Source of the DNA: Oscillospiraceae bacterium
Lineage (GTDB): Bacteria; Bacillota; Clostridia; Oscillospirales; Oscillospiraceae
Direction of reading: 5' to 3'
Assembly (NCBI GenBank): GCA_028691385.1
Contig: JAQUZL010000032.1
Coordinates: 1 to 16,236, forward strand
DNA: 16,236 bases
The position numbers and the translations under genes were made by a program. Of the stretch, positions 12,636-16,236 are shown piece by piece; positions within the stretch are counted from its first letter, which is position 1; every line of letters begins with the position of its first letter. The notes below the pieces were generated by a model. It ran no database searches. It saw nothing but the letters and a program-made list of their open reading frames with translations, and was not told the DNA's origin.

Positions 12636-12681
12636 CTGTTTGCACGCAAACCGTGGCGCGAAAATGCTGAATTTTGAAGGT

Positions 12682-13497
12682 TCAGGCGTTATTGTCGCCT
12701 GGATGAACAAAATATTCGATCACATCGTCGTGGCAAGCTGATTTTTCAGCCGGAATTTCCGGAAAACGTGCTCGCAAACGCGCCAGCAAGTAATCGCAAA
12801 CCGGATTCTCGGTGGCGAAATGTCCGGCGTCAAGAATGTTCATGCCAAGATCGGCGCTATCCCAAAAATCGTTATAGCGCAGATCGCTGGTCACAAACGT
12901 ATCGCAGCCAGACTGCTTTGCAAGGCGCAAAAATTCACCGCATGCGCCGCCGCCCACCGCAACTTGATGCACCGGCACGCCGCCGGACGCATAGCGAAGC
13001 CCCTTGCAGCCAAGCGCGCGGCTTACCTGCGCAGCAAACGCAGGCAGCGGCGTCGATTCCAACTCGCCAATGCGGCCAAGGCCGTACGCACGTCCCTGTG
13101 CATCCTCTCCCGCCTTAGACAAAACTGTGACGTTCTGAAGGCCAAGCGCAGCAGCAAGGCAATCATTGACGCCGCAGGGCGCGGAGTCCAAATTGGTGTG
13201 CATGCTGATGATGGCGCGTCCCGTTTCCGCTGCGCGCAGCACCACGCTGCCATGTGCGTCGCCATCCGTGATGGCATTGGTGGCATGGAACAGCAGCGGA
13301 TGATGGGTGACAATCAAATCCGCACCGCGCGCGATGGCTTCTTCCAGCACATCGGCAAACGGATCCAGCGCAACGAGAATGCGGTGCACCTCTTGATTCA
13401 GGTGGCCGCAGCCAAGTCCCACATGATCCCACGGCTCTTTCATCACTTCCGGCGCCATGGTAAAAAGGAACTCCAAAACATCCTTCACACGCGTCAT
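12682..13497 (-). CDS. Nif3-like dinuclear metal-centre protein
   Basis: Member of the NIF3/YbgI/YqfO family, hexameric proteins with two metals in a cleft; automatic annotation often calls them GTP cyclohydrolase I type 2. The precise role is unsettled. The 271 residues contain the metal ligands His65-His66 (THHPLLFH), His100 and Asp104 (MHTNLD), and His226 and Glu230 (DAGHFATENP). It is the short form, without the PII-like insert of the roughly 370-residue B. subtilis and S. aureus relatives. Its ATG overlaps the stop of trmK (ATGA), an arrangement widely conserved in Firmicutes, so the two are translated together. No terminator of its own is visible; yebC follows with a separate promoter. 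Confidence 0.93.
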   Translation of the reverse strand: MTRVKDVLEFLFTMAPEVMKEPWDHVGLGCGHLNQEVHRILVALDPFADVLEEAIARGADLIVTHHPLLFHATNAITDGDAHGSVVLRAAETGRAIISMHTNLDSAPCGVNDCLAAALGLQNVTVLSKAGEDAQGRAYGLGRIGELESTPLPAFAAQVSRALGCKGLRYASGGVPVHQVAVGGGACGEFLRLAKQSGCDTFVTSDLRYNDFWDSADLGMNILDAGHFATENPVCDYLLARLRARFPEIPAEKSACHDDVIEYFVHPGDNNA

Positions 13498-14183
13498 AAT
13501 TTCATCTCCAATACTTCATGTAATGCCGTTTCATAGTAAAAAAGTCTGGCACGCTCTTCCGGATTCTGCGACTGCGAGATGCCCTCCACCGCGCGACGCA
13601 AGCCTGCAATGACGCGGTCAAGATAATCCGGCAGCAGCGCGCTGCCGGACGCAAGCAGCTGCGGCGAAACATACTGCTGGCCGGGCGTCAGCGGCGATCC
13701 GCCATCGAATCGCACGCGCATCGCAAAATAGATTCTGCCGCCATCGAGTACTAGACGTTCCTCCTCAATGGAGAAGCCGTGCGCCCCAAGATATCTGCGC
13801 AGGTCGTTACCGGAGGTCTGCGGCTGCAAAATCAGTGTCAGCGCAGGGTCTTGAACCCAGCTGCAGTCGTCCAAAATGTGCGCAATGGTATCTCCGCCCA
13901 TGCCGGCACAGACGATTGTATCGACCATTTCCCGCGGAATTAGCTGCAAGCCGTCACATCGGTAAAACTGAATTTGTTCGCCAACACCTGCAGCCGCCGC
14001 ATTCATGCGCGCTTTTTCCAGCGGCTTTTCCCGTAAATCCGCAGCGCACACCTGCGCAGCAATGTGGTTGCGCAACAAGTAGATTGCAAGATAGCCGTGA
14101 TCCGTACCGACGTCGGCCACCATCGCGCCCGGCGCGATCATTTGGGCGCATGCTGACAGCCGATTGGACAATGGAATATGCAT
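13494..14183 (-). CDS. trmK: tRNA (adenine(22)-N(1))-methyltransferase TrmK
   Basis: SAM-dependent methyltransferase making m1A22 in tRNA D-arms (COG2384). Of the 229 residues, motif I is VADVGTDHGYLAIYL (22-36), a DLREKPLEKAR stretch (49-59) follows, and CAGMGGDTI (92-100) is the family's catalytic-loop motif. The C-terminal helical tail binds tRNA in relatives. The start at 14183 has GGAGG 4-5 bases upstream; ATGs further up fall in the preceding terminator. It overlaps nif3 by 4 bases. The SD begins 8 bases after the U-tract of the upstream terminator, so no promoter fits between them. Expression probably depends on read-through from the DUF1858 gene. Confidence 0.93.
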   Translation of the reverse strand: MHIPLSNRLSACAQMIAPGAMVADVGTDHGYLAIYLLRNHIAAQVCAADLREKPLEKARMNAAAAGVGEQIQFYRCDGLQLIPREMVDTIVCAGMGGDTIAHILDDCSWVQDPALTLILQPQTSGNDLRRYLGAHGFSIEEERLVLDGGRIYFAMRVRFDGGSPLTPGQQYVSPQLLASGSALLPDYLDRVIAGLRRAVEGISQSQNPEERARLFYYETALHEVLEMKL

Positions 14184-14195
14184 GATTCCTCCATA

Positions 14196-14224
14196 ATACA
14201 AAAAGGGAGGCAATGTGCCTCCCT
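14196..14224 (-). terminator. Terminator (probably leaky) between the DUF1858 gene and trmK
   Basis: On the minus strand AGGGAGGCA (14224-14216) pairs with TGCCTCCCT (14212-14204) around a 3-base loop, followed by TTTTTGTATT. It ends the DUF1858 message; some read-through must feed trmK-nif3 unless they have an unseen promoter. Confidence 0.8.
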
Positions 14225-14237
14225 CCTGTTGTTGTTT

Positions 14238-14453
14238 TTAAGCGTTCTTCTCGCACTCAGCAAGGTAGTTGTTCAGCTCAGTCAGGAACGCATCCGCGTC
14301 GACGCCGTGAACCATGCAGGCTTCCTCAACGGTTTCGCCGGCAGAGGACGGGCAGCCCAAGCAGTGCATGCCAATAGACAGGAACATCGGGGCAGCCTGC
14401 GGTGCAAAGCTGAGGATGTCACCAATGATCGTGCTTTTCTCAATTTTCTGCAT
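14238..14453 (-). CDS. DUF1858 domain protein, 71 residues
   Basis: Stand-alone DUF1858 domain, a small disulphide/redox-type fold found alone or next to hybrid-cluster and nitrite reductase modules in anaerobes; biochemical role unknown. It starts MQKIEKSTIIGDILSFAPQA. It has the family's CLGCPSS motif (Cys31, Cys34) after FLSIGMH, and ends with a VDADAFLTELNNYL helix. GGAGG lies 7 bases before the ATG at 14453; the upstream extension of the frame crosses the promoter and is not coding. It has its own promoter and terminator between tsf and trmK. Confidence 0.92.
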   Translation of the reverse strand: MQKIEKSTIIGDILSFAPQAAPMFLSIGMHCLGCPSSAGETVEEACMVHGVDADAFLTELNNYLAECEKNA

Positions 14454-14483
14454 ATGAAAACCTCCAAATAGAATTCTTTTGTC

Positions 14484-14512
14484 ATTATACCCAGAAAAGC
14501 GGCATAATTCAA
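14484..14512 (-). promoter_or_regulatory. Promoter of the DUF1858 gene
   Basis: On the minus strand TTGAAT (14512-14507), 17 bases, TATAAT (14489-14484). The start would be near 14477, giving a short leader. It is probably also the only promoter feeding trmK-nif3 by read-through. Confidence 0.85.
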
Positions 14513-14516
14513 CTGT

Positions 14517-14549
14517 AAAAACAAGGGCGGACATTTCTGTCCACCCTTG
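14517..14549 (-). terminator. Terminator of the rpsB-tsf operon
   Basis: On the minus strand CAAGGGTGGACA (14549-14538) pairs with TGTCCGCCCTTG (14533-14522), one T-G pair, with a GAAA loop, followed by TTTTT (14521-14517). It begins 8 bases after the tsf stop codon. Confidence 0.92.
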
Positions 14550-14557
14550 AAAACAGC

Positions 14558-15481
14558 TTACTTCAGGCCGGCTGCGGCGGCAACTTCCGCTGCAAAATCG
14601 TCCTGCTTCTTCTCGATGCCCTCGCCCTTTTCGTAGCGAACAAACTTGGTGACGGTAATCTTGCCGCCAAGCTGCTTGGCCACTTCCGCAACATGCTTCT
14701 CAACGGAAATTTTGTTTTCCTTGACAAACGCCTGCTGCATAAGGCAGTTCTCTTCATAGAACTTGTTCATCTTACCGGTGACAATGCCCTCGAGCACCTT
14801 TTCCGGCTTGCTGGCCATCTTCGGATCGTTGGCCATCAGCGTCAGCTGAATCTTCTTCTCCTCGTCGAGCGCTTCCTGGCTGACCTCAGACTTGTCGAAG
14901 AATTTCGGGTTCATTGCAGCTGCCTGCATTGCGATGTCCTTGCCAAGCTCGGTGACAGCTTCCGGCGCAATGCCTTCCACTTCCAGATTGACCAGAACGC
15001 CGATTCTGCCGCCCATATGGACGTACGGCACGGAAATGCCGGTGTCAAAACGGGCAAAGCGGCGGATCTTGAGGTTCTCGCCAATGACGAGCACCTTCTC
15101 CGGGATGGTTTCCTCAATAGAGTGATCGGTGCCGGGATACTTGCAAGCCATGAGCGCTGCGAGGTCTGCCGGAGCATCGGTCGCAACCACATCGGCAATA
15201 TCGGTGATAAATGCCTTGAACTTGTCGGAGTCGGCAGCAAAGTCGGTTTCAGAGTTAATCTCAACAATTGCACCAATGCCATCCTTGACAACTGCCTTAA
15301 CAGCGCCCTCAGCGGCAATGCGGCCGGATTTCTTTGCGGCGGCAGCCAAGCCCTTTTCACGGAGCCATTCAACAGCCTTGTCCATATCACCATCGGAAGC
15401 AGTCAGAGCCTTCTTGCAGTCCATCATGCCAACATTGGTCATTTCACGCAGTTTCTTTACGTCAGCAGCAGTAAAAGCCAT
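14558..15481 (-). CDS. tsf: Translation elongation factor Ts
   Basis: Guanine nucleotide exchange factor that recycles EF-Tu in the cytoplasm. The 307 residues begin with the UBA-like domain (MAFTAADVKKLREMTNVGMM, then DCKKAL, 1-26). The core follows, with the EF-Tu-contacting TDF motif at 79-81 (EINSETDFAAD; relatives have TDFVA). The start at 15481 has AGGAGG 8 bases upstream. The frame is open further up but runs through the rpsB-tsf hairpin. It is co-transcribed with rpsB, 60 bases downstream of it, and closed by an intrinsic terminator. Length is normal for Firmicutes. Confidence 0.97.
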   Translation of the reverse strand: MAFTAADVKKLREMTNVGMMDCKKALTASDGDMDKAVEWLREKGLAAAAKKSGRIAAEGAVKAVVKDGIGAIVEINSETDFAADSDKFKAFITDIADVVATDAPADLAALMACKYPGTDHSIEETIPEKVLVIGENLKIRRFARFDTGISVPYVHMGGRIGVLVNLEVEGIAPEAVTELGKDIAMQAAAMNPKFFDKSEVSQEALDEEKKIQLTLMANDPKMASKPEKVLEGIVTGKMNKFYEENCLMQQAFVKENKISVEKHVAEVAKQLGGKITVTKFVRYEKGEGIEKKQDDFAAEVAAAAGLK

Positions 15482-15505
15482 CGTTTTTTCCTCCTGTTCT
15501 TCTGT

Positions 15506-15530
15506 AAAAGTGCCCGCCGAAGCGGGCACT
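15506..15530 (-). other. rpsB-tsf intercistronic hairpin (weak terminator or attenuator)
   Basis: On the minus strand AGTGCCCGC (15530-15522) pairs with GCGGGCACT (15517-15509) around a TTCG tetraloop, followed by only TTTAC. Such a stable UUCG-type hairpin with a short U-run could trim the tsf:rpsB ratio or protect the rpsB 3' end. Confidence 0.7.
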
Positions 15531-15541
15531 CATTTGTAATT

Positions 15542-16236
15542 TTATTCAGCGGCCGGTGCTTCTGCAGCCGGTGCCGGTGCCGCAGCATCCTCGCCCTGCT
15601 TGCCTTCCTGCACGGCATTTGCCATAACGGAAGCAATCAGACGGATTGCGCGGATTGCGTCATCATTGCCCGGAATCACGTAGTCGATTTCATCCGGATC
15701 GCAGTTGGTATCCACGATTGCGACAATCGGGATATGCAGCTTGCGTGCTTCCATGATTGCGTTGCGTTCCTTGCGCGGATCGACAACAAACAGTGCGCCC
15801 GGCAGCTTCTTCATGTTCTTCACGCCGCCCAGGTACTTCTCAAGCTTCTCGATCTCGCCCTGATGCTTGGTGACTTCCTTCTTGGGCAGCATTGCAAAGG
15901 TGCCGTCCTCTTCCATCTTGCGCAGCTGTGCAAGACGGTCAATGCGGGTACGCATGGTCTTGAAGTTGGTCAGCATACCGCCGAGCCAACGAGCGTTGAC
16001 AAAGTACATGCCCACACGCTCTGCTTCTTCTTTGATTGCTTCCTGTGCCTGCTTCTTGGTACCGACAAACAGGACGTTTTCGCCCTTCGTGGCCAATTCG
16101 CGGACAAAGCTGTAGCTCTCTTCCAGCTTCTTCACCGTTTTCTGCAGATCAATGATATAGATACCATTGCGCTCGGTGTAGATGTAGGGAGCCATTTTCG
16201 GGTTCCAGCGGCGGGTCTGATGGCCAAAGTGGACAC
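15542..16236 (-). CDS. rpsB: 30S ribosomal protein S2 (5' end outside the window)
   Basis: Small-subunit ribosomal protein S2, near-complete: 230 residues are visible, starting inside the conserved N-terminal VHFGHQTRRWNPKMAPYIY. Roughly 14-15 residues lie beyond the edge. Typical segments are NGIYIIDLQKTVKKLEES, VLFVGTKKQAQEAI, RWLGGMLTNFKTM, LPGALFVVDPRKE and IPIVAIVDTNCDPDEIDYVI. The C-terminal tail is Ala/Pro-rich (APAPAAEAPAAE), a variable extension common in Clostridia. It is the first gene of the rpsB-tsf operon; its promoter is out of view. Confidence 0.97.
   Translation of the reverse strand, partial: VHFGHQTRRWNPKMAPYIYTERNGIYIIDLQKTVKKLEESYSFVRELATKGENVLFVGTKKQAQEAIKEEAERVGMYFVNARWLGGMLTNFKTMRTRIDRLAQLRKMEEDGTFAMLPKKEVTKHQGEIEKLEKYLGGVKNMKKLPGALFVVDPRKERNAIMEARKLHIPIVAIVDTNCDPDEIDYVIPGNDDAIRAIRLIASVMANAVQEGKQGEDAAAPAPAAEAPAAE

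Noticed and set aside
12639..12652. GTTTGC/GCAAAC dyad after nif3 as a terminator
   Set aside because: The stem is only 6 bp with a 2-base loop and no U-tract, and it abuts the yebC -35 box.

Overview
The window looks like chromosomal DNA of a spore-forming, low-oxygen Firmicute of the class Clostridia. A SpoIID sporulation hydrolase, a regulatory CBS-domain family II pyrophosphatase, TrmK, DUF1540, DUF1858 and strong AGGAGG-type ribosome binding sites all point that way. An Oscillospirales-type gut bacterium is my inference; the species cannot be named from the sequence. There is no phage, insertion sequence or CRISPR array here.

Layout. Bases 1-2346 (minus) hold the start of an NAD(P)-type malic enzyme, preceded by a strong promoter and an attenuator-like leader, and then the CBS-pyrophosphatase. 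Bases 2347-4810 (plus) hold a 717-residue fusion of a sugar-PTS EIIC membrane domain to an intact EAL c-di-GMP phosphodiesterase domain. Bases 4811-5466 are an RNA-rich spacer with tRNA-Arg(CCT), a tRNA-like remnant, several hairpins and a 24-codon gene with a strong SD and its own terminator. Bases 5467-6931 (plus) hold prfB (RF2, without programmed frameshift) and secG. SpoIID (minus) converges on secG, and their 3' ends overlap across a bidirectional terminator. A citrate synthase (plus) diverges from spoIID and converges on an AgrC-type GHKL sensor kinase.

From about 9784 to the end everything is on the minus strand. In transcription order: rpsB-tsf, a DUF1858 protein, trmK-nif3 (ATGA overlap), yebC, a six-cysteine DUF1540 mini-protein, and a two-gene signalling unit in which a truncated receiver-like ORF is coupled by a GTGA overlap to the sensor kinase. 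Promoters with near-consensus -35/-10 boxes and 17-18 bp spacers are visible for the malic enzyme, prfB, secG, citrate synthase, kinase unit, DUF1540, yebC and DUF1858 genes.

How it fits together. Most genes are housekeeping: translation (rpsB, tsf, prfB, yebC, trmK, tRNA-Arg), secretion (secG) and central carbon or energy metabolism (malic enzyme, citrate synthase, pyrophosphatase). The least ordinary items are the EIIC-EAL fusion, which probably links sugar sensing at the membrane to c-di-GMP breakdown; the kinase whose response-regulator partner appears truncated; the competing hairpins in the malic enzyme leader; and the terminator inside the spoIID reading frame.
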